Shown in pieces: positions 6,128-12,305 of a stretch of 14,526 nt of DNA (its first letter is position 1; each line of letters starts with the position of its first letter). Under the pieces are notes generated by a model. It saw only the letters and a program-made list of their open reading frames with translations. It did not search any database and was not told where the DNA came from. The stretch comes from Candidatus Dormiibacterota bacterium (GTDB lineage Bacteria > Chloroflexota > Dormibacteria > Aeolococcales > Aeolococcaceae), in the NCBI GenBank assembly GCA_003135255.1, contig PLAX01000218.1, positions 1 to 14,526 on the forward strand, written 5' to 3'. The position numbers and the translations under genes are program-made.

Positions 6128-7093
6128 TCAGATTGAATAGTCCGAGTTGCCGAGAGCGTCCAGGACGCTCCGCACCCGGATCTGGCTGGTGTGATACACA
6201 AACGAACGAGGTGCCACGCTGGTGGTGAGCCAGACGTTGCCCCCGATCACGCTGTCGTGGCCGACCACGATGTCGCCACCGAGAACGGTGGCATTGGCGT
6301 AGAGGACCACGCGGTCCTCGATGGTGGGGTGGCGTTTGGACCCGGCGAGGGCCTTGGTAACGCTCAGGGCGCCGAGGGTCACGCCCTGGTAGAGCTTGAC
6401 CTCGTCGCCGATGATCGCGGTCTCGCCGATGACGATGCCGGTGCCGTGGTCGATGCAGAAGGCCCGGCCGATGGTGGCCCCGGGATGGATGTCGATGCCG
6501 GTACGGGCATGCGCCACCTCCGCCAGCAGGCGGGGCAGGGTGGGCACGCGCAGCCGATTCAGCTCGTGAGCGATGCGATGCACCGCGATGGCGAAGAATC
6601 CCGGGTAGGCGGCCACCACCTCGTCGAGCGACTCCGCGGCGGGATCGCCGGCGACGATGGCCACGGCGTCGCCGCGCAGCCGTTCCGAGATGGCCGGCAG
6701 TGCGTGGATGAGCTCGTCGACGACCTCCGCGGAGCGCTGCCGGGGCAGCACCGTGTGCAGCATGCTGCCGAGCTCGGCGCGGAGAAGAGAGATCCTGGCG
6801 AGGAGCTGCTCCTCGGTCGCGCTCCCATCGGCGGAGTGCTGGGGGAAGAGCAGCCCCACCGCGGAGTCGACGAACGTCTCGACTCGCCGCCGCGAGGGCA
6901 GCCGCGCCCCGTGCGTCCGGCGATGCTCGAGCAGGTCGCGGACCAGCTCGCGATCGCGGTCGGTCGAGTCCGTCACGTCCGGCCGCTCGCTGACCGCGAT
7001 CCCCAGGTCACGGCGCGCAGCCCGCGGCCCTGCGGCAGGATCGTGAGCTGCCGCGCCCACGCTGCCTCCGTCGGTGATCGTCAACGAGTCCAT
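6128..7093 (-). CDS. cysE: Serine O-acetyltransferase (EpsC/CysE type)
   Basis: CysE transfers acetyl from acetyl-CoA to L-serine, giving O-acetylserine for CysK. The 321-aa protein has an Ala/Arg/Asp-rich N-terminal stretch of ~70 residues, then a helical serine acetyltransferase domain to ~190. From ~195 it has the left-handed beta-helix of hexapeptide repeats, D-I-H-P-G-A-T-I-G followed by D-H-G-T-G-I-V-I-G-E-T-A, including the catalytic His of I-D-H-G (~216). The length fits EpsC-like enzymes with a longer N-terminus. The C-terminus ends N-S-D-Y-S-I; in known enzymes a terminal isoleucine after an acidic/aromatic tail inserts into the CysK active site. ATG 7093 has AGGAG 7 nt upstream. 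This ribosome site is complementary to the Cys codons of the upstream leader peptide, suggesting cysteine control. Confidence 0.95.
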   Translation of the reverse strand: MDSLTITDGGSVGAAAHDPAAGPRAARRDLGIAVSERPDVTDSTDRDRELVRDLLEHRRTHGARLPSRRRVETFVDSAVGLLFPQHSADGSATEEQLLARISLLRAELGSMLHTVLPRQRSAEVVDELIHALPAISERLRGDAVAIVAGDPAAESLDEVVAAYPGFFAIAVHRIAHELNRLRVPTLPRLLAEVAHARTGIDIHPGATIGRAFCIDHGTGIVIGETAIIGDEVKLYQGVTLGALSVTKALAGSKRHPTIEDRVVLYANATVLGGDIVVGHDSVIGGNVWLTTSVAPRSFVYHTSQIRVRSVLDALGNSDYSI

Positions 7094-7095
7094 CT

Positions 7096-7209
7096 CTGCT
7101 CCTGCTGAACGGTGGGATGCACGCCGTCACCGGCATGGCATCGAGACCAGGGTCCGCCAAGCCTGGAATGGCCGCACCGGGGCCGATCCAGGCTCAGATA
7201 CAGGAGCAG
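7096..7209 (-). promoter_or_regulatory. Long-range pairing of leader Cys codons with the cysE ribosome binding site
   Basis: Plus-strand CTGCTCCTG (7096-7104) and CAGGAGCAG (7201-7209) are perfect reverse complements. On the transcribed minus strand the first is the cysE Shine-Dalgarno block, CAGGAGCAG two bases before ATG 7093. The second is CTGCTCCTG inside the Cys-Ser-Cys codons of the leader. Base pairing would hide the ribosome site. A ribosome held on the Cys codons would prevent the pairing and allow cysE translation. The complementarity is read directly; the switch is inference, consistent with cysteine-responsive leaderless short ORFs known from mycobacteria. Confidence 0.65.
7160..7194 (-). 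promoter_or_regulatory. Hairpin directly after the Cys leader, with an alternative partner
   Basis: On the minus strand AGCCTGGA, beginning at the last base of the leader stop, pairs with TCCAGGCT (8 bp). After a 2x2 internal loop, GGCC pairs with GGCC, leaving a 7-nt loop. CCAGG of the right arm can instead pair with CCTGG at 7147-7151. Mutually exclusive stems after a leader peptide are typical of attenuators. No U-run follows. Confidence 0.5.
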
Positions 7210-7280
7210 GTGTTGCGCGCACCGAAATCGAGGTACAGCCGCCGCGTGGGCAGGTAGCGACGTCCGGGCTGCGCGCTCAT
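7194..7280 (-). CDS. Cysteine-rich leader peptide of the cysE-cysK operon (28 aa)
   Basis: ATG 7280 opens a 28-codon frame ending at TGA 7196-7194, 100 nt before cysE. The peptide begins M-S-A-Q-P-G-R-R, has R-R-L-Y-L-D-F-G-A-R in the middle and ends N-T-C-S-C-I, so two Cys codons (TGC, TGT) sit just before the stop. It has no Shine-Dalgarno sequence. A -10-like TATCAT ends 9 nt before the ATG, so translation is probably leaderless. The Arg/aromatic/Leu/Asp core followed by Cys codons recalls the Cys-rich leader ORFs of actinobacterial sulfur operons; that resemblance is inference. Its role would be to sense charged tRNA-Cys. No function of the peptide itself is proposed. Confidence 0.65.
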   Translation of the reverse strand: MSAQPGRRYLPTRRLYLDFGARNTCSCI

Positions 7281-7289
7281 CGTGCATCG

Positions 7290-7295
7290 ATGATA
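7290..7295 (-). promoter_or_regulatory. Predicted -10 box of the leader-cysE-cysK transcript
   Basis: Minus-strand TATCAT (TAnnnT) lies 9 nt before leader ATG 7280, the same spacing as TAAAGT before hdrB GTG 3390. No clear -35 is seen; the bases at the expected position belong to the G/C hairpin 7312-7330. Confidence 0.5.
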
Positions 7296-7311
7296 CACGT
7301 GTCCGCTGACG

Positions 7312-7330
7312 CCCCCACCCGGGATGGGGG
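7312..7330 (-). terminator. Hairpin after the class-V enzyme gene, in front of the cys leader promoter
   Basis: CCCCCA (7312-7317) and TGGGGG (7325-7330) pair perfectly around a 7-nt loop, 37 nt beyond the stop of the minus-strand class-V gene. A second small hairpin, GCGCTC-ACA-GAGCGC (7363-7377), overlaps that stop. Neither has a U-run. They may separate the class-V gene from the cys transcript. Confidence 0.4.
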
Positions 7331-7366
7331 ACCCTTGGGCTGCGGAGACATCGCCGTGAAGAGCGC

Positions 7367-8776
7367 TCACAGAGCGCCCGCGGCGGCGCCGACCAGCAGC
7401 TCCGCCTCCGCCTCCTCGTGCTCAAACGCCGGAGCGCCCGGCGAGAGGAACGCGGGCAGCCGCCGGTCGTCGGGCTCGGGCACCACCCCGCCGTCGGCGA
7501 GCTTGCGGTACTTCCAGCGTGGCCCCCGGGTCGTGATCGCGAGCAGCGCCTCGGCGAGCCGATCGACGTCCTCGTCGACGTTGCCGAGGCCGAGGCTGGC
7601 CCGGATGGCCCCGGGGACTTCCTTGCCGCAGCCCGGCCGCCATCCCTCCACCCCGCCGGCGAGCTGGGAGAGCAGGGGGTGAGCGCAGAACGAGCCATTT
7701 CGCACCCCGATCCCGTACTCGGCGCTCAGGATGGTCGCGACTTCGGCGTGATCGCGGCCATTGACACTGAAGGCGGCGATCCCGACCCGCTCGGCATACC
7801 CCGGCCACGTCTGGTAGGTCATCACCCCCGGGATGCCGGCCAGCCGTTCGCGGAGTAGGTCGCCCAGGCGGGCCTCCTCCGCACTGACGGCGTCCATGCC
7901 GATCCGCGCCAGCGCCCGGCAAGCGGCCGCCAGTGCAAACGCTCCGACCACGTTGGGAGAGCCGCCCTCGTGGCGGTCTGGGAGATCGGTCCATGCGGCT
8001 CCCTGGGCGCTCACCCAGGCGATCGAGCCACCCCCGGCGAGATAGGGGTCGCTGGTGGCCAGCCAGTCGGTCCGGCCGACCAGGGCGCCGCTGCCGAAGG
8101 GGGCGTACATCTTGTGCCCGGAGAGGGCAACCCAGTCCAGGTCCAGCTCGGCGATGTCCACGGCGCGGTGGGGCGCCAGCTGGGCGCAGTCGACCAGGAT
8201 GCGCGCGCCGTAGTGGTGGGCGAGCTCGGCCAGCTCGGCGATCGGCCAGACCTCCCCGGTCACGTTCGAGGCACCGGTCACCGCCAGCAGCACGGGCTGC
8301 TCCTCCGGGGCCCGGGCCAGCGTCTCGTCGACGTCTGCGAGGAGATCGGCCGGGCTCGCCGGGACGGGCAATTCGACTGCTGAGTGATATCGCCGCCAGG
8401 GGAGGAGGTTGGCGTGGTGCTCGGTCAGGGTGGTGATCACGGTCGTCCTGCGGGGCAGACATCGGGCCAGCAGGTTGATGGCGTCGGTCGTGTTGCGGGT
8501 AAAGATCACGGTGTCGTCGGACCGTCCCCCGAGGAAGGAGCGCACCGCGTCGCGCGCGCCCTCGTACGCGGCCGTCGAGACCTGCGATCGGAACCCCGCG
8601 CCTCGATGGACGCTGCTGTACCAGGGGATCAGAGCCTGGATCTCATCCCAGACCTCGACCAGCGCCGGCGCGCTCGCCGCGTAATCGAGATTGATGTAGC
8701 GGGTGCTGCCGCCGCCGACGAGCGGCACCTCGAGCCCGGCTCCCACGACCTGAGAGCCTGCCAATCCCTCGACCAT
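7367..8776 (-). CDS. SufS/NifS-like class-V PLP enzyme, probable cysteine desulfurase
   Basis: Class-V fold-type-I PLP enzymes of this group remove sulfur from cysteine for Fe-S clusters and thio-compounds. ATG 8776 is chosen because GGAGG lies 8 nt upstream, giving 469 aa; a GTG at 8839 would add 21 residues but lies inside a strong hairpin. The PLP lysine is in L-S-G-H-K-M-Y-A-P-F-G (Lys222). T-E-H-H-A-N holds the stacking His, V-D-C-A-Q the PLP Asp, and V-R-N-G-S-F-C-A-H-P the loop cysteine (Cys364) that would carry persulfide in SufS enzymes. The catalytic domain ends near 415; ~50 further residues, ending E-H-E-E-A-E-A-E-L-L-V-G, are an extension compared with ~406-aa SufS. It lies upstream of cysE-cysK on the same strand but hairpins and a new promoter intervene. 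Another class-V activity cannot be excluded. Confidence 0.82.
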   Translation of the reverse strand: MVEGLAGSQVVGAGLEVPLVGGGSTRYINLDYAASAPALVEVWDEIQALIPWYSSVHRGAGFRSQVSTAAYEGARDAVRSFLGGRSDDTVIFTRNTTDAINLLARCLPRRTTVITTLTEHHANLLPWRRYHSAVELPVPASPADLLADVDETLARAPEEQPVLLAVTGASNVTGEVWPIAELAELAHHYGARILVDCAQLAPHRAVDIAELDLDWVALSGHKMYAPFGSGALVGRTDWLATSDPYLAGGGSIAWVSAQGAAWTDLPDRHEGGSPNVVGAFALAAACRALARIGMDAVSAEEARLGDLLRERLAGIPGVMTYQTWPGYAERVGIAAFSVNGRDHAEVATILSAEYGIGVRNGSFCAHPLLSQLAGGVEGWRPGCGKEVPGAIRASLGLGNVDEDVDRLAEALLAITTRGPRWKYRKLADGGVVPEPDDRRLPAFLSPGAPAFEHEEAEAELLVGAAAGAL

Positions 8777-8834
8777 CTCGCTCGCCTCCGGACACTTGGT
8801 TGCCTCTCGCGAGGCCACATCCCCGAAATGGAGT

Positions 8835-8862
8835 GGCACCTTGGATGTCCATCCAGGTTGCC
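8835..8862 (-). promoter_or_regulatory. Strong hairpin in the 5' leader of the class-V enzyme gene
   Basis: GGCACCTTGGATG (8835-8847) and CATCCAGGTTGCC (8850-8862) are complementary at 12 of 13 positions, counting one G-T pair, with a tiny loop. It lies about 60 nt upstream of ATG 8776 and contains the alternative GTG 8839, arguing against that start. It may be an mRNA structure or an operator-like inverted repeat. Confidence 0.5.
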
Positions 8863-8902
8863 GGGTCCGGCCGGGCGCCGGACCGCTCCTGATGCGGGGC
8901 GG

Positions 8903-8908
8903 AGTCTA
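8903..8908 (-). promoter_or_regulatory. Possible -10 box of the class-V enzyme gene
   Basis: Minus-strand TAGACT fits TAnnnT and would place the transcript start near 8897, about 120 nt before ATG 8776 and upstream of the 8835-8862 hairpin. No convincing -35 is seen. Confidence 0.3.
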
Positions 8909-9102
8909 GCGCACATCGGGCGTCGATTGCCACAAGGGGATCAACCGACATCGAATCAATCTCATCATGCGATGGGATGGCTCCGCCCGCCCGAGGCGGA
9001 GCGGCCCGTTACCATGGGGTCGAACGGTCCGGCCGGGGTCTCGGGCCGTCGCCCGGACGGCGCGGGCATCCGGATGGGGCCCGGGGAGCGCGGAGGAATC
9101 AG
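8909..9102. other. Divergent intergenic region with an 8-bp hairpin
   Basis: The whole gap between the class-V gene start (8776) and the oxidoreductase start (9103) is 326 nt. Besides the minus-strand sites listed separately it holds GCTCCGCC/GGCGGAGC (8980-8987 and 8995-9002), a perfect 8-bp stem with a 7-nt loop. It also has a weak plus-strand -10-like TACCAT at 9010-9015. I see no gene or RNA of a known family here. Confidence 0.4.
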
Positions 9103-10128
9103 ATGAGTCACGACACCATCCGCTGGGGGGTCCTCTCCACGGCGTCCATCAGCGACTCCCTGATCCCGGGGCTGCTGGCCGCCGACGGCTGCGAGCTGGC
9201 CGGGATCGCCTCGCGATCGCGCGATCGCGCCGAGGCCGCGGGCGCTCGGTGGGGCTGCCCGGCGTACGCCTCCTACGAGGCAGTGCTCGATGACCCCTCC
9301 ATCGACGCCGTCTACGTCCCCCTCCCCAACCATCTCCATGCGGAGTGGACGGTCAGGGCCCTCGAGGCGGGCAAGCACGTGCTCTGTGAAAAGCCGCTGG
9401 CGCTCACGGTGGGCGACGTCGACATGATCGCCGCGGCGGCGCAACGCACCAGCCGCCACGTCCTCGAGGCCTTCATGTACCGCCATGCGCCGCGCTGGCG
9501 GCACGCCGTCGAGCTGGTCGCGAGCGGCGCGATCGGGCGGCCGCGCTTGGTCCGGATCGGCTTCGCCTTCGCGGTGCCCCTCGACACCGCCAACATCCGC
9601 TTCATCCCCGAGGTGGGTGGCGGGATCATCTGGGACATGGGCTGCTACGCGAGCAACATGGCCCGCGGCATCCTCGGCCAGGAGCCCACGGAGGTCTTCG
9701 GGTTCCCCGAGGTCCGCGAGGGGCAGGCGACGGAGACCACGGTCACCGGGGTGATGCGCTTCCCCCACCAGACCACGGCACCGTTCTGGGTCAGCTTCGA
9801 CTTCCCCAACCCGTTTGCCCAGGTGGAGGTGATGGGGAGCGATGGGTGGCTGCTGCTGCCCGGGACCGGCTTCCGGCGGGAGCCGTTCACCAAGCTGATC
9901 CTCCACCAGGGCGGCGACGAGGTCTACACGGACGGCGTCGAACCCACCACCGAGACCTTCCCCTTCGTCGACCCCTACCGGCTCGAGGTGGAGCACCTGG
10001 CCGACGTCATCCGGGGCCGCGCTCCGCTCGCGTTCACGCTGGCCGACGCGCGGGCCAACACGGCCGTCCTCGAGGCCATGCACGCCTCGATCGCCCGCGG
10101 CGCGCCCGCTCCGGTGACCGGCGGCTGA
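9103..10128 (+). CDS. Gfo/Idh/MocA family NAD(P)-dependent oxidoreductase
   Basis: The family oxidises or reduces sugars, inositols, trans-dihydrodiols and similar polyols with NAD(P). The 341-aa product has the N-terminal Rossmann entry I-R-W-G-V-L-S-T-A-S-I-S (residues 6-17), where a Gly-rich turn is replaced by S-T-A-S, and S-R-S-R-D-R-A-E after the second strand. The signature C-E-K-P-L-A (95-100) contains the catalytic Lys. The C-terminal alpha/beta domain includes G-G-G-I-I-W-D-M-G-C-Y, typical of the dihydrodiol dehydrogenase/glucose-fructose oxidoreductase-like branch. ATG 9103 has GGAGG 6 nt upstream; the frame is open further up but without support. It is a single gene, and the substrate cannot be told from sequence. 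An 18-bp self-complementary stretch at 9212-9229 lies inside the coding sequence. Confidence 0.93.
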   Translation: MSHDTIRWGVLSTASISDSLIPGLLAADGCELAGIASRSRDRAEAAGARWGCPAYASYEAVLDDPSIDAVYVPLPNHLHAEWTVRALEAGKHVLCEKPLALTVGDVDMIAAAAQRTSRHVLEAFMYRHAPRWRHAVELVASGAIGRPRLVRIGFAFAVPLDTANIRFIPEVGGGIIWDMGCYASNMARGILGQEPTEVFGFPEVREGQATETTVTGVMRFPHQTTAPFWVSFDFPNPFAQVEVMGSDGWLLLPGTGFRREPFTKLILHQGGDEVYTDGVEPTTETFPFVDPYRLEVEHLADVIRGRAPLAFTLADARANTAVLEAMHASIARGAPAPVTGG

Positions 10129-10364
10129 GCGCACCCGGGGGACGCCAACCTCAGACCTGCATCGGTGAGTAGCCACCCGAGGAATGTCCCGCCCGTTCGC
10201 GTTCAGATCGGGTGAGACCGGGTGCGGCCACCCCACGGTACGTTAGCGTACATACCAATCCCCGGGTCCGTGATTAACTGCAGTTAATTGTCTGCGCTGC
10301 CTTCCAGCACCGAGGGCGTGCAGTCGGTCGGTAGGCTCGCCGGTGCTTCCCTTGGGGGACCCTG
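10129..10364. promoter_or_regulatory. Intergenic region with two palindromic operator-like sites
   Basis: ATTAACTGCAGTTAAT (10273-10288) is a perfect 16-bp palindrome, AT-rich in a GC-rich background. GTACG-TTAG-CGTAC (10238-10251) is a second inverted repeat about 21 nt upstream. Both lie 80-130 nt before the PAS-GGDEF-EAL start and suggest a dimeric regulator binding site. A weak -10-like TAGGCT is at 10332-10337. No coding region is evident. Confidence 0.5.
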
Positions 10365-12218
10365 ATGCCGAGAGGACGAATGTCCGACAGGGCAGCCGGG
10401 CGCTTCGCGGATCTGCTCTTCTCGCCGGCGGACGCACTCGCCGTCACCGATGACGCCGGAGCCTTCACCTCCATCTCGCCCACGTCGATGCCGCTCCTCG
10501 GCTACGCGCCGGAGGAGCTCATCGGCAGGCCCATGACCGGGCTGATCCACCGCGACGACCGGACGATCGCAGGCACGGCCCGCCGGCGGATGGCGCGCAC
10601 GGGCGAGATCGAGAACGTGAGCCTCCGATTCCGGCGCAAGGACGGCACCTACGCATGGCTCGAATGCCGGAGCCGCCCCGTCATCAATGCCACGACAGGG
10701 ATGGTGGATCAGACCCAGCTGGCGCTCCACGACATCGGTGACCGGGTCGAGGCCCAGCACGAGATGGAGCGCAATGCTCTCACCGACACAGTCACCGGCC
10801 TCGCCAACCGCACACTCCTCATCGACCGTCTCAACCAGGCCTTGAAGCGGCTGAAGCGCAACGCCGGCCTGGTCGGGGTGCTCATGCTGGACCTCGACCA
10901 TTTCAAGGTCATCAACGACACCCTGGGTCACCACGCCGGTGACGCGGTGCTCATCAGCACGGCGCAGCGGCTCCTGTCCATCGCCCGGCCTGACGACACC
11001 ATCGCCAGGTTCGGCGGCGACGAGTTTGTCGTGGTGCAGTCCCTGGCCACCTTCGCCGACCTCTCCGCGTGCGCCGACCGCATCGTGACCGCGCTCCGCG
11101 AGCCCCACCGGGTGGGCGACCAAGAGGTCGTCGCCACGGTGAGCATCGGAGTCGCCGCCACGTCACGACCGGACCACCTGCCCGACGACCTGCTGCGCGA
11201 GGCCGACCTGGCCATGTACAGGGCCAAGGACCGGGGGCGCGATCGCCACGAGGTCTACGGGGAGGCGCTCCAGGCGCGAGCCACCCAGCGCCTCGAGACC
11301 GAGCGGATTCTGCGGGAGGCGATGTCCGCCGGCCAGTTGAGCGTCCGGTACCAGCCCATCATCGATCTCTGCGCCGGCACCGCCGTCCAGGCCGAGGCCC
11401 TGCTGCGGTGCAGTGCCATCGACCGGGGCAAGTCGATGCCGGAACGGTACATGTCCGTCGCCGAGGAGTCCGGGCTCCTGCCCGTCATCGACGACTGGGT
11501 GCGCGCCACCGCCTTTGCCCAGCTGGCCACCCTGCGCCCGGGCCTCCGCGACGGTGATCTCAAGCGGGTCGCGGTCAACGTGACCGCCCGCGAGCTGGTC
11601 GGCGCCGATTTCCCCGCGCGCTTCGCGTCGAGCCTGGCCACGTCGGGGCTCTCGGGGAACGACCTCGCGATCGAGGTGACCGAGCAGGTGCTGCTGCAGA
11701 CCTCGAACTCCGCGATCAGGTCGCTCGTCGAGCTCCGCAGTACCGGTGTGCACATCGGGCTGGACGACTTCGGCACCGGTTTCTCCTCCCTGACCCACCT
11801 GCAGGCCCTGCCTCTCGACTTCATCAAGATCGATCGCAGCTTTGTGAAGCGCATCGCCGTCGAGGCCCGCAGCCGCGCCATCGTCGCTGCGATCATCGAC
11901 CTCGCCCATGCGCTCGGCCTCACGGTGGTGGGCGAGGGCATCGAGACGCAAGCTCAGCTCCTCCTGCTTCGAGGCTTCGGGTGCGATCTGGGGCAGGGAC
12001 ACTTCTTTGCCCGTTCCCTCACCGCGTCCGCCCTCGTCGGCTTCCTCGAGAACGGGGCCGCTTCTCACCTCGTGGTTGGCGGGGAGCGCCGATGGGTCTC
12101 GCGATCAAGCCCCGCTCACGGATCGGAACGGGCGGCCGGCGCTCAGGCGTACGGCGCCCGCGCGATGGGACGCCACCGGAGCTACGGCACCACGCGGGAG
12201 CGCAGATTGGGGAACTGA
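10365..12218 (+). CDS. PAS-GGDEF-EAL cyclic-di-GMP turnover protein
   Basis: GGDEF domains make and EAL domains break cyclic-di-GMP. This 617-aa protein has a PAS sensor (~12-127, with R-R-K-D-G-T-Y-A-W-L-E), a GGDEF domain (~138-300) and an EAL domain (~313-560). The active site G-G-D-E-F is intact (217-221), and R-P-D-D (208-211), five residues before it, fits the RxxD inhibitory site. EAL residues are also kept: E-A-L-L-R (344), V-N-V-T (Asn405), E-V-T-E (437-440), D-D-F-G-T-G (467), K-I-D (Lys488), G-E-G-I-E (524) and G-Q-G (544). Both activities are therefore possible; which dominates is unknown. No transmembrane segment is seen, so it is probably a cytosolic sensor. The last ~55 residues are an Arg/Gly/Ala-rich tail outside the domain. 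ATG 10365 has GGGGGA 5 nt upstream; ATG 10380 is a weaker alternative. Confidence 0.96.
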   Translation: MPRGRMSDRAAGRFADLLFSPADALAVTDDAGAFTSISPTSMPLLGYAPEELIGRPMTGLIHRDDRTIAGTARRRMARTGEIENVSLRFRRKDGTYAWLECRSRPVINATTGMVDQTQLALHDIGDRVEAQHEMERNALTDTVTGLANRTLLIDRLNQALKRLKRNAGLVGVLMLDLDHFKVINDTLGHHAGDAVLISTAQRLLSIARPDDTIARFGGDEFVVVQSLATFADLSACADRIVTALREPHRVGDQEVVATVSIGVAATSRPDHLPDDLLREADLAMYRAKDRGRDRHEVYGEALQARATQRLETERILREAMSAGQLSVRYQPIIDLCAGTAVQAEALLRCSAIDRGKSMPERYMSVAEESGLLPVIDDWVRATAFAQLATLRPGLRDGDLKRVAVNVTARELVGADFPARFASSLATSGLSGNDLAIEVTEQVLLQTSNSAIRSLVELRSTGVHIGLDDFGTGFSSLTHLQALPLDFIKIDRSFVKRIAVEARSRAIVAAIIDLAHALGLTVVGEGIETQAQLLLLRGFGCDLGQGHFFARSLTASALVGFLENGAASHLVVGGERRWVSRSSPAHGSERAAGAQAYGARAMGRHRSYGTTRERRLGN

Positions 12219-12305
12219 CCGGCCTGGCCAGCGCTCAGCGTCACCAGGTCGACGCAGCACAGACTTGCAGCAGCGCCCAGCACGGGTGAGACCAGGAGGC
12301 AAGCC

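Noticed and set aside
5148..6140. 330-codon plus-strand ORF across cysK
   Set aside because: It is antisense to a clear CysK with all motifs. The translation is Asp/Gly/Leu-rich and carries no recognisable motif.
6191..7108. 305-codon plus-strand ORF across cysE
   Set aside because: It is antisense to an intact serine acetyltransferase, and its start and composition are not supported.
8643..8951. Possible small minus-strand protein overlapping the start of the class-V enzyme
   Set aside because: It runs in another frame of the class-V gene, is Arg/Gly-rich and has no ribosome site. It was also considered as a Cys leader, but there is no Cys cluster.
9212..9229. 18-bp palindrome CGCGATCGCGCGATCGCG containing two GCGATCGC units (like the cyanobacterial HIP1 repeat)
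   Set aside because: It encodes a normal S-R-D-R-A segment of the oxidoreductase, and no further copies were noticed in the window. It is probably a codon coincidence.
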